Below, one piece after another: positions 1-8,716 of a stretch of 64,000 bases of DNA. Where the stretch lies: NCBI GenBank assembly GCA_011605825.1, contig JAAOZK010000003.1:1-64000 (forward strand), written 5' to 3'. A program made the position numbers and the translations under genes. The notes under the pieces were generated by a model, which was not told where the DNA came from, did no database searches, and saw nothing but the letters and a program-made list of their open reading frames with translations. How positions within the stretch are numbered: position 1 is the first letter of the stretch; every line of letters starts with the position of its first letter. This DNA comes from Thermoproteota archaeon (GTDB lineage: Archaea > Thermoproteota > Methanomethylicia > Culexarchaeales > Culexarchaeaceae).

Positions 1-39
1 AGAAAAATAAAAGAACTTGAAGAAGATATATCTAAATAA
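1..39 (+). CDS. possible C-terminal tail of an upstream gene (partial)
   Basis: From base 1 the first frame reads 12 charged codons (RKIKELEEDISK) and ends in TAA at 37-39. The composition suits the end of a helical protein, but 12 codons cannot identify a family and the frame could be open by chance. A TATA-like stretch for the downstream tRNA overlaps this end. Confidence 0.35.
   Translation, partial: RKIKELEEDISK
30..38 (+). promoter_or_regulatory. TATA-like box for tRNA-Val
   Basis: The A/T stretch ATCTAAATA is centred about 33 nt before the mature tRNA 5' end. The same distance separates A/T boxes from tRNA-Gly and tRNA-Pro in this window, which supports a shared arrangement with a short 5' leader. 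It is inferred from spacing only. Confidence 0.4.
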
Positions 40-66
40 CAATTCACATCAACTGTACATCTAGCA

Positions 67-143
67 GGGCGGGTCGTCTAGCTGGTTAGGATACCGCCCT
101 TACACGGCGGTGGTCCTGGGTTCAAATCCCAGCCCGCCCACCA
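67..143 (+). tRNA. tRNA-Val (anticodon UAC), CCA encoded
   Basis: A complete cloverleaf is visible. The acceptor GGGCGGG (67-73) pairs with CCCGCCC (133-139). The anticodon stem CCGCC/GGCGG encloses the loop CTTACAC (99-105), which gives anticodon UAC. The T-arm holds GGTTCAAATCC. The discriminator is A140 and CCA is encoded at 141-143. There is no intron. The anticodon loop is matched by the guide of the C/D box sRNA near 52.1 kb. Confidence 0.97.
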
Positions 144-355
144 CCTAAAAATCAAAATCCCCCTATTTAAGCAAAGAAAGTGATCCATAGCGGTCAAATT
201 AAAGTTATGGCAGTGCTGCAAATTAGCATCAATATTATAAGCAATTTATTTTGATGAATTTTCTCAGCAATTACCAAGCTCAAGAGTAATTTTATATGGC
301 AAAACTTAAATAAGTAACTTAATGTTTTTCTTGTATCGGTACTGGGTGACTTTCA

Positions 356-802
356 TTGGCGTTTAAACATGTGGTGAGAATCGCAGGACAGGATCTGGAT
401 GGATCCTTAAAGGTAGCGTATGCTTTATCGAAAATTAAAGGAGTTGGCGTAAACTTAGCCCATATAATCCTAAAATTGGCTGAAGTCTCCCCACATGAAA
501 GGTTGGGTTACTTACCTGATACTAAAATTAAGAGAATTGAAAATATTATTAATTCACTCTCTTCGCAAAACATTCCATATTGGTTAATGAATAGAGCTAA
601 GGATCTTGAAACTGGTGAGAATAAACATTTAATAGGATCTGATCTGCTTCTAAGAATTAAGTCAGACATCGAATTTATGAAGAAGATAAAGTGTTGGAAG
701 GGGGTTAGACATTCATTAGGGCTGAAAGTTAGAGGCCAGAGGACTAGAACAACTGGTAGAACAGGTCAAACAGTAGGTGTTTCCCATAAGCCAAGAGGGT
801 GA
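356..802 (+). CDS. rps13: 30S ribosomal protein S13 (uS13)
   Basis: This small-subunit head protein contacts the P-site tRNA and the intersubunit bridge. The 148-aa product has the family N-terminal helical domain and the basic C-terminal tail with [10 protein letters not shown] around residues 126-135. The start is TTG at 356, preceded by GGGTGA at 344-349. It is the first gene of a tightly packed run through rps2, and its stop is only 5 nt from the chosen rps4 start. An A/T-rich stretch near 305-313 is a plausible promoter. Confidence 0.96.
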   Translation: MAFKHVVRIAGQDLDGSLKVAYALSKIKGVGVNLAHIILKLAEVSPHERLGYLPDTKIKRIENIINSLSSQNIPYWLMNRAKDLETGENKHLIGSDLLLRIKSDIEFMKKIKCWKGVRHSLGLKVRGQRTRTTGRTGQTVGVSHKPRG

Positions 803-807
803 TGGAT

Positions 808-1344
808 GTGGGGGATCCTAAACGCCCAAAAAATAAGTGGAGTTCTCCAAGACATCCGTGGAAGAGGGAATTACTTGAAGAGGAACTTAGATTAGTTGGT
901 GAATATGGGCTTAGAAATAAACGTGAAGTTAGGATAGCTAAAACCATTTTATCAAAATTTAGGAAACAGGCGAGACTTATGTTAGCTCTTCCACCTGAAG
1001 AGCTAATGGTTAGACGCAAAGAGCTCATAGGTAAATTATACAAAATTGGATTGTTAAATGAAGATGCATCTATCGACGATGTCTTAAGCTTAAAAGTGGA
1101 GGATCTTCTTGAAAGACGCTTACAAACGATAGTTTATAGGAAAGGGCTTGCAAAAACAATCCATCATGCTAGACAACTCATAGTTCATGGCCATATTTCA
1201 ATAAACGGTAGGAGAGTAACAGTTCCTGGATATATTGTAAGTAGAGATGAGGAAGATAAAATTCATTATTCATACAATAGCCCATACGCAGTCTCACCAG
1301 TAATTAAAGAAGAAAGTAAGGGTAAAAGTGAGGTGTCTGAATGA
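808..1344 (+). CDS. rps4: 30S ribosomal protein S4 (uS4)
   Basis: This primary 16S rRNA-binding protein starts small-subunit assembly. The 178-aa product begins [11 protein letters not shown], matching the usual archaeal N-terminus. The S4 RNA-binding domain lies in the C-terminal half (ETI-like [20 protein letters not shown], then [16 protein letters not shown]). GTG at 808 was chosen because GGGTGATG at 797-804 is a Shine-Dalgarno placed correctly for it; GTG 799 and ATG 802 lie inside that motif. The stop overlaps the rps11 start by 4 nt. Confidence 0.95.
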   Translation: MGDPKRPKNKWSSPRHPWKRELLEEELRLVGEYGLRNKREVRIAKTILSKFRKQARLMLALPPEELMVRRKELIGKLYKIGLLNEDASIDDVLSLKVEDLLERRLQTIVYRKGLAKTIHHARQLIVHGHISINGRRVTVPGYIVSRDEEDKIHYSYNSPYAVSPVIKEESKGKSEVSE

Positions 1345-1736
1345 GTAGTAGAGAGTTATTGTGGGGAATAGCTCACATATACAGTTCCTTTAATAACACA
1401 ATAATACATGTAACAGACATTTCTGGTGCTGAAACAGTTGCAATATCTTCTGGTGGAATGGTTGTGGAAGCCGATAGGGAAAAACCATCCCCCTATGCGG
1501 CAATGCAAGCAGCATTTAAGATAGCTCAAACAATAAAAGACAAGGGATTCAAGGCCTTGCATATAAAGGTTAGAGCGCCTGGGGGTCACGGTCCTAAAAC
1601 TCCAGGTCCTGGCGCCCAAGCTGCTATTAGAGCTTTAGCTAGATCTGGATTTATAATTGGCAGAATTGAAGATGTAACGCCGATTCCTCATGATACTACA
1701 AGGAGACCTGGTGGCCGTAGAGGTAGAAGGCTATGA
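1341..1736 (+). CDS. rps11: 30S ribosomal protein S11 (uS11)
   Basis: This small-subunit platform protein contacts the 16S 690 loop region. The 131-aa product has the family signature [15 protein letters not shown] at about residues 84-98 and the basic tail [14 protein letters not shown] 1341 overlaps the rps4 stop (ATGA) and follows GAGGTG at 1330-1335, so the pair is likely translationally coupled. Confidence 0.96.
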   Translation: MSSRELLWGIAHIYSSFNNTIIHVTDISGAETVAISSGGMVVEADREKPSPYAAMQAAFKIAQTIKDKGFKALHIKVRAPGGHGPKTPGPGAQAAIRALARSGFIIGRIEDVTPIPHDTTRRPGGRRGRRL

Positions 1737-1758
1737 AAATTCGATTAGGTGGCTTTAA

Positions 1759-2595
1759 ATGAGCTCTTCAAAATCTCTTGTTGAAATAGTGGATTTTAAA
1801 GATTTATCTATTAGATTTATCCTTAGAAATTCAAATGTTGCATTCGCAAATGCTTTGAGAAGAATAATGATATCTGAAGTGCCAGTAATGGCTGTAAGCG
1901 ACTTCGCAATAATAAATAATACTTCTCCAATATTTGATGAGATTCTAGTACATAGGCTTTCTCTCATACCTTTAACAACGGATCTAGATGGTTTCAATCT
2001 ACCAGAAAAATGTGTATGTGGGGGGGTAGGGTGTCCACGTTGCCAAGTTACATTAACTCTAAATGTTAAGGCTGGTGATTCTCCAGTAACAGTTTATTCA
2101 AGGGATATAGTATCTAGTGATCCTCGCGTGGTTCCAGTAAATGGAGATTTCCCAATAGCAAAGCTTTCTGCTGGTGATGAAATTTTGATAGAAATGTATG
2201 CTAGATTGGGTAAGGGTAAATATAATGCTAGATTCCAACCAGTTTCCGCATGTGCATACAAATACTTCCCAAGAATAGTTGTTAATACTTCTTCATGTGT
2301 TAAATGCAGTAGTGATGGAACCCTTAAATGCGTGAGTGAATGTCCAAAGAAGGTTTTAGATGTGGATAGTAAGACTGGGTATCCATATCTCCGCGATCCA
2401 ATAAATTGCAGTTTATGTAAAGCATGCGTGGATGCCTGCGAATATGATGCAATTGAACTTAAACCTGATGACACTTCCTTCATTTTCTACGTTGAATCCA
2501 CAGGCTCCATTCCTGTGCATAAAATTATTTATACTGCTGCAACTATTTTAGCTGAAAAGTGCGATGAATTTTTAAGCAAAATTGGGGGGCTTTAG
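1759..2595 (+). CDS. rpoD: RNA polymerase subunit D (Rpb3/alpha-like) with ferredoxin domain
   Basis: Subunit D pairs with L to form the alpha-dimer equivalent that nucleates RNA polymerase assembly. The N-terminal dimerisation motif NVAFANALRRIMISEVP is clear. A Cys loop (C-x-C-x4-C-x2-C) lies near residues 84-94. An inserted ferredoxin-like domain has Cys180, 183, 191, 195 and Cys217, 220, 223, 227. The second set is a classical C-x2-C-x2-C-x3-C; the first has a widened middle spacing. Eight cysteines allow two Fe-S clusters, but occupancy cannot be read from sequence. GGTGG precedes the start. Confidence 0.96.
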   Translation: MSSSKSLVEIVDFKDLSIRFILRNSNVAFANALRRIMISEVPVMAVSDFAIINNTSPIFDEILVHRLSLIPLTTDLDGFNLPEKCVCGGVGCPRCQVTLTLNVKAGDSPVTVYSRDIVSSDPRVVPVNGDFPIAKLSAGDEILIEMYARLGKGKYNARFQPVSACAYKYFPRIVVNTSSCVKCSSDGTLKCVSECPKKVLDVDSKTGYPYLRDPINCSLCKACVDACEYDAIELKPDDTSFIFYVESTGSIPVHKIIYTAATILAEKCDEFLSKIGGL

Positions 2596-2958
2596 ATGAA
2601 GAAAACAGGTCCTACAAATATACACCTTAGGAAATTAATAGATTTTCTGAGAAAGAAAGCTAATGAAAATGATGCAAAGATTTGGAGTGATGTAGCTGAT
2701 AGACTTGAAGCTCCGAGAAGAATGAGGATAGTCGTTAATGTGGGTAAAATAAATAAATACACCAAACCGGATGATGTTATTGTGATTCCTGGAAAGGTGC
2801 TTGGAGCTGGATCTATAAATCACCCCGTTACTGTTGCAGCATTTTCCTTCTCAAGTTCAGCTTATGAAAAAATAATTAAGGCTAACGGTAAATGTATCAG
2901 TATCATTGATCTAGTTAATATGAATCCAAAGGGTTCTGGGGTTAAAATTTTGAGGTGA
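2596..2958 (+). CDS. rpl18e: 50S ribosomal protein L18e
   Basis: This archaeal/eukaryotic large-subunit protein of 120 aa has an L15-like fold. Family features include NVGKINKYTKPDDVIVIPGK and VLGAGSINHPVTVAAFSFS, followed by a Gly-rich basic end. ATG abuts the rpoD stop directly, and it sits in the canonical order rpoD-rpl18e-rpl13-rps9. Confidence 0.95.
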   Translation: MKKTGPTNIHLRKLIDFLRKKANENDAKIWSDVADRLEAPRRMRIVVNVGKINKYTKPDDVIVIPGKVLGAGSINHPVTVAAFSFSSSAYEKIIKANGKCISIIDLVNMNPKGSGVKILR

Positions 2959-2963
2959 TAGAT

Positions 2964-3419
2964 TTGAGTAATAACAATGTTGTTACCTTGGTGGATGCTG
3001 AAAACATGATTTTGGGTAGACTTGCTAGTATCATTGCAAAGCGTTTAATTGAGGGTGAAAAAATATTTGTGGTCAATGTGGATAAAATTGTGGTTTCAGG
3101 GAATCCTCAAAGTGTTTTTGAAGAGTACAAGAAATTATTAAACCTACGTACATTAAGGAATCCGATATTAGGCCCTAAAATTCATCGTTCTCCCACCATG
3201 ATCTTCAGAAGAGTAGTTGCTGGCATGCTTCCAAAAGATAGTGAGAGAGGGCGTAAAGCGCTCCGTAATCTAAAAGTTTTCATGGGGTTCCCAGAGGAAT
3301 ATAAAAATTATCCTGTGATTCGGTTTAAAGAGGCCGACGCAGGGAATTTATCTGGTAGATATGTTTATTTAATTGAAATTTCTAAACAACTAGGATGGTC
3401 TGGTGGTTTTCATGAGTAG
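2964..3419 (+). CDS. rpl13: 50S ribosomal protein L13 (uL13)
   Basis: This early-assembly large-subunit protein has 151 aa. The N-terminus [13 protein letters not shown] and the segment [21 protein letters not shown] are typical. TTG 2964 was chosen because GAGGTGAT at 2952-2959 is a full Shine-Dalgarno 4-5 nt upstream; GTG 2955 lies inside that motif. The end overlaps rps9 by 8 nt. Confidence 0.95.
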   Translation: MSNNNVVTLVDAENMILGRLASIIAKRLIEGEKIFVVNVDKIVVSGNPQSVFEEYKKLLNLRTLRNPILGPKIHRSPTMIFRRVVAGMLPKDSERGRKALRNLKVFMGFPEEYKNYPVIRFKEADAGNLSGRYVYLIEISKQLGWSGGFHE

Positions 3420-3822
3420 TAAAAGAGTTCTAGTGGTTAGTGGTAAAAGGAAGACTGCTATCGCTAGAGCTGTATTTAAAGATGGGAAGGGCAGAGTATA
3501 TGTAAATGGGATTCCTTTACCTTTGTACCAACCTGAACTTGCAAAATGGAAAATATTGGAACCCCTAAAATTGATTGATAAAAAATTGGTAGATCAAGTT
3601 GATATTCATGTCACTGTTAGTGGTGGGGGATTTATGGGTCAGGCTGATGCTGCACGTATGGCTATCGCACGTGGATTGGTGAATTGGTTTAATGACGAAA
3701 ATATAAAGAAAATCTTTCTAGAGTACGATAGAACCATGTTAACTGGAGATCCTAGAAGAACTGAACCGAAGAAATTTGGAGGGCCTTCTGCTAGGCGTAG
3801 ATTTCAGAAGTCCTATAGGTGA
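3412..3822 (+). CDS. rps9: 30S ribosomal protein S9 (uS9)
   Basis: This small-subunit head protein places its basic tail near the P-site tRNA. The 136-aa product has [12 protein letters not shown] at the N-terminus, [19 protein letters not shown] in the middle and the terminal motif [17 protein letters not shown] 3412 follows GGTGGT at about 3401-3406; the in-frame GTG 3403 is inside that Shine-Dalgarno. Confidence 0.96.
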   Translation: MSSKRVLVVSGKRKTAIARAVFKDGKGRVYVNGIPLPLYQPELAKWKILEPLKLIDKKLVDQVDIHVTVSGGGFMGQADAARMAIARGLVNWFNDENIKKIFLEYDRTMLTGDPRRTEPKKFGGPSARRRFQKSYR

Positions 3823-3830
3823 GATTCAAC

Positions 3831-4049
3831 ATGTATCCAATAAGATGCTTTACATGTGGAGCACCAATAGGGGATAAATTTGAAAAATTTAAGAAGCTAG
3901 TGGATTCTGGTGTACCCATAAATAAAGCCTTTGAAGAACTTGGTATTACTCGTTATTGTTGCAGGAGGATGCTTCTAACACATGTTGAATATATTGACGA
4001 TATAGTTGAGCTTGACATGTTATATATGAAAAAGAAGTATAAAAGGTGA
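3831..4049 (+). CDS. rpoN: RNA polymerase subunit N (Rpb10)
   Basis: This small zinc-binding subunit helps hold the D/L assembly platform. The 72-aa product starts MYPIRCFTCG and has the atypical Rpb10 zinc motif CxxC...CC (CFTCG near the start, YCCRRM near residue 44). ATG 3831 follows AGGTGAGA; the upstream GTG 3819 overlaps that signal. RpoK, which often follows rpoN in archaea, is absent here and enolase follows directly. Confidence 0.95.
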   Translation: MYPIRCFTCGAPIGDKFEKFKKLVDSGVPINKAFEELGITRYCCRRMLLTHVEYIDDIVELDMLYMKKKYKR

Positions 4050-4054
4050 TTTCG

Positions 4055-5314
4055 ATGAGTTTTTCCCCAACAATTATTAATGATGCGTCTGCAAATAAGC
4101 GCTTTAATGGTAGGGGAGACATTACAATAGAGGTTGAAATATACACTGAAAATGGGTTCGGTTCCTTCTCAGCACCATCAGGGGCAAGTAAGGGAGCACA
4201 TGAGGTTATAGATTTTCCATCCGGTGGTGTGGATGAAGCCTTAAATTTATTTGAAGATCTCGTTGCACCTGAGATAATAGGGATGGACTCTGCTAAGCAG
4301 TTTGAGTTGGATAAGACGTTAAAAGAAATTGATGGTACATCCAATTTTAGCAAGATAGGAGGATCATTATCCATCGCTACATCCATTGCAAATGCCATTG
4401 CTGCTGCCAATTCATTAATGGTGCCTCTATACAGATATCTTGGAGGAGTTTATGCGAATAGGCTCCCCCTGCCTCTTGGCAATGTTATTGGTGGTGGAAA
4501 ACATACACATGTTAAAGGTTTAGATATTCAAGAAGTCTTAATAATTCCATATGGTGCATCCTCTTTCTCCGAATTAGCGTTGGCAAGTATTGGGGTGTAT
4601 AAGGAAATCGTCAAAACAAGTCCTCCTGGTGTGGTCTACGGCAGGAATGATGAAGGTGCGCTGGTTACTACGTTAAATATATTTGATGTATTACCAATTG
4701 TTCAAAATGCTTGTAATAAGGTTTCAAAGGGGACAAATGTGAAGTTTAAGTTGGGGGTTGATGTTGCCGCATCCTCCTTATGGAATTCAAAATCAAATAA
4801 GTATTGCTTACCAAGCACTGATACATGTTACGATGAAGATGCTTTTTATAAATTCATTTTAAACCTCATAAATAAGTTTGACTTATTCTATGTTGAAGAT
4901 CCATTCATGGAGAACTCATTCACATCCTTTGCCAGATTGCGTGATGAAGCTGAAACTTGCATAATTTGTGCTGATGACTTAACAGCTACTAATGTTGAAA
5001 GAATACGCTATGGTGCTTCCATAAAGGCATTTGATGCTGTGATAATAAAACCAAATCAAGTGGGAACTTTATCTGACGCTATTTCTGCTATACAAACAAC
5101 ATTTTCATACGGCTTGATACCAGTATGCTCCCACAGATCAGGGGAAACACTTGACACATTTTTATCGCATTTCACAGTGGCTACTGGTTCACCACTAGTT
5201 AAATGTGGAATAATGGGTGGGGAAAGAGTGTCTAAAATAAATGAATTTATAAGAATAGAAGAAGATTTAGGTGAAGGGAGTAAGATATTTGAACTTGAGA
5301 GGTTGTTGAAATGA
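4055..5314 (+). CDS. eno: enolase
   Basis: This enzyme interconverts 2-phosphoglycerate and phosphoenolpyruvate with Mg2+. The 419-aa product carries the mobile loop SGASKG, LDIQE, the metal-ligand segments VDVAAS, VEDPF and ADDLTATN, the catalytic-lysine segment [13 protein letters not shown], and SHRSGET near the C-terminus. It is rather diverged: the usual DSRGNPT near the N-terminus reads NGRGDIT. ATG 4055 follows AGGTGAT. It lies between rpoN and rps2, a common archaeal order, and overlaps the rps2 start by 4 nt. Confidence 0.94.
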   Translation: MSFSPTIINDASANKRFNGRGDITIEVEIYTENGFGSFSAPSGASKGAHEVIDFPSGGVDEALNLFEDLVAPEIIGMDSAKQFELDKTLKEIDGTSNFSKIGGSLSIATSIANAIAAANSLMVPLYRYLGGVYANRLPLPLGNVIGGGKHTHVKGLDIQEVLIIPYGASSFSELALASIGVYKEIVKTSPPGVVYGRNDEGALVTTLNIFDVLPIVQNACNKVSKGTNVKFKLGVDVAASSLWNSKSNKYCLPSTDTCYDEDAFYKFILNLINKFDLFYVEDPFMENSFTSFARLRDEAETCIICADDLTATNVERIRYGASIKAFDAVIIKPNQVGTLSDAISAIQTTFSYGLIPVCSHRSGETLDTFLSHFTVATGSPLVKCGIMGGERVSKINEFIRIEEDLGEGSKIFELERLLK

Positions 5315-5934
5315 CATCACAGCCTCAATCCTCAGAACTACTGGTACCGTTGGAATTATATCTTTCCACAGGAGTTCATATTGGCACTAGGATAAAAACT
5401 AAATCTATGATCCCATTCATTTATAGAGTTAGACCTGATGGATTATACGTTTTAGATGTTAAACGCATAGATGAGCGCATACGTATTGCAGCTAAATTTA
5501 TAGCAAGATTTCCGCCACATAAAGTATGTGCTGTTTCTTCTAGACAGTATGGTTGGAGGCCTGTCAAACAATTTTGCTCTTTAGTTGGTGGCTTCCCAAT
5601 TACTGGCAGATTCATACCTGGAACCTTCACAAATCCCCACTTATCATATTACAAGGAGCCCTCTATTGTCATAATATCTGATCCAAGAGCTGATGAGCAA
5701 GCTCTTAATGAAGCTATTGATATGGGTATACCTGTTGTGGCACTTTGCGACACTGATAATCTTGCATCAGGAGTTGAACTGATAATTCCAGTAAATAACA
5801 AAGGTAGGAAGGCCTTGGCATTAACCTACTGGATATTGGCGAGACAAGTTTTAAGGGAAAGAGGAGATATACCCCCAGACGGAAATATTCCTCTATCCAT
5901 TGAAGACTTTGAAGCGAAACCGGAGACCTACTAA
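5311..5934 (+). CDS. rps2: 30S ribosomal protein S2 (uS2)
   Basis: This late-joining small-subunit protein has 207 aa and the archaeal short form without a long insert. Motifs include [17 protein letters not shown], the [10 protein letters not shown] loop and [12 protein letters not shown] with [11 protein letters not shown] 5311 overlaps the eno stop (ATGA). It is the last gene of the ribosomal/polymerase run; a separate A/T box precedes the next gene. Confidence 0.95.
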   Translation: MTSQPQSSELLVPLELYLSTGVHIGTRIKTKSMIPFIYRVRPDGLYVLDVKRIDERIRIAAKFIARFPPHKVCAVSSRQYGWRPVKQFCSLVGGFPITGRFIPGTFTNPHLSYYKEPSIVIISDPRADEQALNEAIDMGIPVVALCDTDNLASGVELIIPVNNKGRKALALTYWILARQVLRERGDIPPDGNIPLSIEDFEAKPETY

Positions 5935-5960
5935 ACTTTCATGGCCTATTTTAAGAGCAC

Positions 5961-5969
5961 TTTAAATAA
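5961..5969 (+). promoter_or_regulatory. TATA-like box upstream of memo
   Basis: TTTAAATAA lies in the short gap after rps2, about 35 nt before the memo start. Its position suggests that memo and the isoprenoid genes behind it start a new transcript with a very short leader. Inferred from motif and spacing. Confidence 0.45.
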
Positions 5970-5999
5970 TTCCTTAAACAATAACTTTTATTGATAATC

Positions 6000-6845
6000 A
6001 TGTTTGTACGTGAACCTGTGGTTGCAGGATCCTTCTATGAAGGTTCAAAAGAAGATCTTATGGAACAGATCAAATGGTGTTTTACTCATAAATTAGGTCC
6101 AGGAGAGCTACCTAAGGTCAATGAATCCTTTACTGGAAAGTTAATCGGAGTCATAGTTCCTCATGCTGGGTACATTTACTCTGGCCCTATAGCAGCATGG
6201 GCTTACAAAATGGTCGCAGAAAATGGGAAGCCTGATTCTTTCATAATACTTGGCCCAAACCATTCTGGCATAGGCTCTCCACTGGCTATTATGAGGAAAG
6301 GCTTGTGGAAAACTCCACTTGGATATGCTGAAGTAGATAGTGAACTAGGGGATGCTTTACTAGGCTCCATCGACATCATAGAAGATGATTATACTGCTCA
6401 TATAAACGAACATTCAATCGAAGTTCAATTGCCATTCCTACAATATCTATTTGGTACTGTGAAGTTTCTTCCAATTTCATTGATGATACAGGACAAAGAA
6501 GTTTCAGTATTGTTGGGCGAAGCCATATCTAAAATTATTAAGGATAGGAGAGTCATCGTTATAGCTTCCACAGACTTCTCTCACTACGAAAGTTATGAAC
6601 GTGCATATAGGAATGATTCCCTTATAATCGATAGGATTATTAATCTGGATCTTGACGGCTTCTTCAAAACATATTATTCTAGAAGGGTTTCCATGTGCGG
6701 CCCAGGCCCTACTGGCACATTAATTACTATTGCTAAACTCTTAGAGGCCAAGCAAGCATTAAAATTAAAATACGCTACATCTGGTGACACGTCTGGTGAC
6801 ACATCTTCTGTTGTAGGATACTCATCGATAGCCTTCTTAAGGTGA
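6000..6845 (+). CDS. MEMO1-family protein (AmmeMemoRadiSam system protein B type)
   Basis: This 281-aa MEMO-family protein has a dioxygenase-like fold related to class III LigB enzymes. Visible family motifs are VAGSFYEG, PHAGYIYSGPIAAWAY, LGPNHSG, NEHSIEVQLPFLQ, ASTDFSHYESY and MCGPGPTGT, which supply the His/Asp/Cys pocket. The tandem SGDTSGDTS near the end is a family feature, not a duplication artefact. ATG 6000 replaces the upstream TTG 5991. Its biochemical role in archaea is not established. Archaea commonly carry it between rps2 and mevalonate kinase, as here. Confidence 0.9.
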   Translation: MFVREPVVAGSFYEGSKEDLMEQIKWCFTHKLGPGELPKVNESFTGKLIGVIVPHAGYIYSGPIAAWAYKMVAENGKPDSFIILGPNHSGIGSPLAIMRKGLWKTPLGYAEVDSELGDALLGSIDIIEDDYTAHINEHSIEVQLPFLQYLFGTVKFLPISLMIQDKEVSVLLGEAISKIIKDRRVIVIASTDFSHYESYERAYRNDSLIIDRIINLDLDGFFKTYYSRRVSMCGPGPTGTLITIAKLLEAKQALKLKYATSGDTSGDTSSVVGYSSIAFLR

Positions 6846-6849
6846 ATAT

Positions 6850-7836
6850 ATGGTAATAGCATCAGCGCCAGCTAAAGTAATCCTTTTTGGAGAACACTTC
6901 GTTGTTGAAGATAAACTTGCTATAGCTGCTGCTATAAACTTGAGAGCAAAGGTTTCCGCTGATTTTAATGATTCGAATTTCATTTCAATTTCATCCGATA
7001 TTAATTCTCCAAATCCCATTAGGATTCCAACAAATATGATAATTAGTGGTAATTTTCATAGCTATAATTCCTCAATCACACCATTACTTCTGATCCTACA
7101 TGAATTTTCATCTAAGCACCATCTTCTTGATCGTGGTATAGATATCAGCATAAAAAGCGAAATCCCAATGGGTGCTGGTTTAGGTTCTTCGGCAGCTGTC
7201 TTTGTAGCTTTTTCAGCAGCTATATTAAAACTTTACAATGTAAAATTTAATCCGTATGATGTAATTGAACTTGCATCTAAAGGTGAGAGTCTTGCCCATG
7301 GAAAGCCTAGTGGCATAGATACCACAATCTCAGCATTTGGGGGGATACTTCTATATAGGCGCTCTCAAGGATTTAATCAATTAAATGTGAAGTTTAATGC
7401 ACCCATAATATTGGGGATAACCACTGAACATAGATCCACGGCTGACATGGTTAACAAGGTATTAAAATTGAAGTATAAGTACCCTTCCATTTTCAATTTA
7501 ATTTATGATGCAAATGATAAAATAGTTGAAGAGGCTGTCAATGCATTACTTTACGGTGACATCAACAGATTAGGTGAACTCTTGAATATTTCACATGGAT
7601 TACTATCCTCTCTCGGAATTTCAACTTTAAATTTAGAAAGATTAATTTATGCAGCAAGAAATGCTGGTGCGTATGGTGCTAAGATAACTGGTGCTGGTGG
7701 GGGCGGAGCCATAATTGCTATATCAAATGAGTCTACAGTATCTTCTATATCAAAAGCCATTAATGATAATGGTGGGAAAGCTATAATTTCATACATCTCA
7801 GATTATGGGGTGAATGTAGGTGAATGCAGTAACTAA
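6850..7836 (+). CDS. mvk: mevalonate kinase
   Basis: This GHMP kinase phosphorylates mevalonate in isoprenoid lipid synthesis. The 328-aa product has the N-terminal SAPAKVILFGEHFVV, the ATP-binding PMGAGLGSSAAV at about residue 110, GKPSGIDTTISAFGG with the catalytic Asp, and KITGAGGGGAIIA near the C-terminus. AAGGTGAA precedes ATG 6850. It is followed by isopentenyl phosphate kinase, the arrangement of the archaeal modified mevalonate pathway. Confidence 0.95.
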   Translation: MVIASAPAKVILFGEHFVVEDKLAIAAAINLRAKVSADFNDSNFISISSDINSPNPIRIPTNMIISGNFHSYNSSITPLLLILHEFSSKHHLLDRGIDISIKSEIPMGAGLGSSAAVFVAFSAAILKLYNVKFNPYDVIELASKGESLAHGKPSGIDTTISAFGGILLYRRSQGFNQLNVKFNAPIILGITTEHRSTADMVNKVLKLKYKYPSIFNLIYDANDKIVEEAVNALLYGDINRLGELLNISHGLLSSLGISTLNLERLIYAARNAGAYGAKITGAGGGGAIIAISNESTVSSISKAINDNGGKAIISYISDYGVNVGECSN

Positions 7837-8656
7837 TAGAAAAATGGTGGTAATAAAACTTGGGGGGAGTGTAATAACGCAAAAAAATGGATATGAAGCT
7901 GCGAATGTTAATGTTTTACGAAGAATAGCACATGAACTTGCCGAGATAATGGATGAATTCTCCTTTATAATAGTACATGGTGGAGGATCCTTCGGTCATC
8001 CTCATGCACATAAGCATAAGCTTAATGAAGGATTTAAAGACGTCAGTCAATTGCCCGGCGTTTTTGAAACCCATTATGCAATGTTACGTCTTAATGAAAT
8101 AGTTATTAATGAATTTTCCAATGCTGGTTTCATTCCTTTCCCATTTCAACCTTCATCTATGATAACAACTAGGAAGGGTGAAATCTTTACATCAAATCTT
8201 CATTCGATTAAAAAGGCTATTAAACTTGGGTTTACCCCTGTCCTTTATGGTGATGTGGTGTTTGATGATGAATATGGCTTCTGTATTCTGTCGGGTGACA
8301 AAATATGTTCATATTTAGCCATAAAATTTAATGCCTTTAAAGTCGTGTTTTCTTGTGATGTTGATGGGATATATACGTCTGATCCTAAATGTGATCCTAA
8401 TGCTAAATTAATTGAAATACTAACTCTAAATGATCTTTCAAAGCTTATTAGAAGCTGGGATTCTAACAGTGCATCTGGGGTTGACGTCACTGGAGGCATG
8501 AAAAACAAATTGTTGGAGGCTGAAAGGATTTGTTCATCTGGGATTGAAGTTTGCATTGTAAATGCACTTGTACCTGGGAGAATTGTTCAAGCAATAGTTA
8601 ATGCCAATTTTTATGGAAGCAGAATTGTTCCAAATAATTCTCAATTTAAAATGTGA
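7820..8656 (+). CDS. ipk: isopentenyl phosphate kinase
   Basis: This amino-acid-kinase-fold enzyme phosphorylates isopentenyl phosphate to isopentenyl diphosphate. It has KLGGSVIT, VHGGGSFGHPHAHKH with the family catalytic His region, LYGDVV, SGDKICSYLA and DVTGGMKNKL. The start is uncertain: GTG 7820 has GGGGTGA 7 nt upstream and overlaps mvk by 17 nt, while ATG 7844 gives the more usual short N-terminus MVVIKLGGS. Its presence implies decarboxylation of a phosphomevalonate derivative before the second phosphorylation. Confidence 0.93.
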   Translation: MNAVTNRKMVVIKLGGSVITQKNGYEAANVNVLRRIAHELAEIMDEFSFIIVHGGGSFGHPHAHKHKLNEGFKDVSQLPGVFETHYAMLRLNEIVINEFSNAGFIPFPFQPSSMITTRKGEIFTSNLHSIKKAIKLGFTPVLYGDVVFDDEYGFCILSGDKICSYLAIKFNAFKVVFSCDVDGIYTSDPKCDPNAKLIEILTLNDLSKLIRSWDSNSASGVDVTGGMKNKLLEAERICSSGIEVCIVNALVPGRIVQAIVNANFYGSRIVPNNSQFKM

Positions 8657-8716
8657 AGTATTGAAAGCGTTACCTATTTAACTCCCACATTAATATCTAC
8701 TTTGGTGAGAGTTGCA

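Noticed and set aside
799-807. GTG 799 or ATG 802 as the rps4 start
   Set aside because: Both lie inside the Shine-Dalgarno; GTG 808 gives the family N-terminus MGDPKRP.
2094-2483. 129-codon minus-strand frame inside rpoD
   Set aside because: It is antisense to a clearly conserved gene, with no Shine-Dalgarno or recognisable motif.
4055-5314. Enolase as a nonfunctional paralog because of its diverged N-terminus
   Set aside because: The loop SGASKG, metal-ligand acids, catalytic Lys segment and SHRSGET are all present.
6777-6806. Tandem CTGGTGACAC repeat near the end of memo
   Set aside because: It encodes the SGDTSGDTS segment that is normal for the family.
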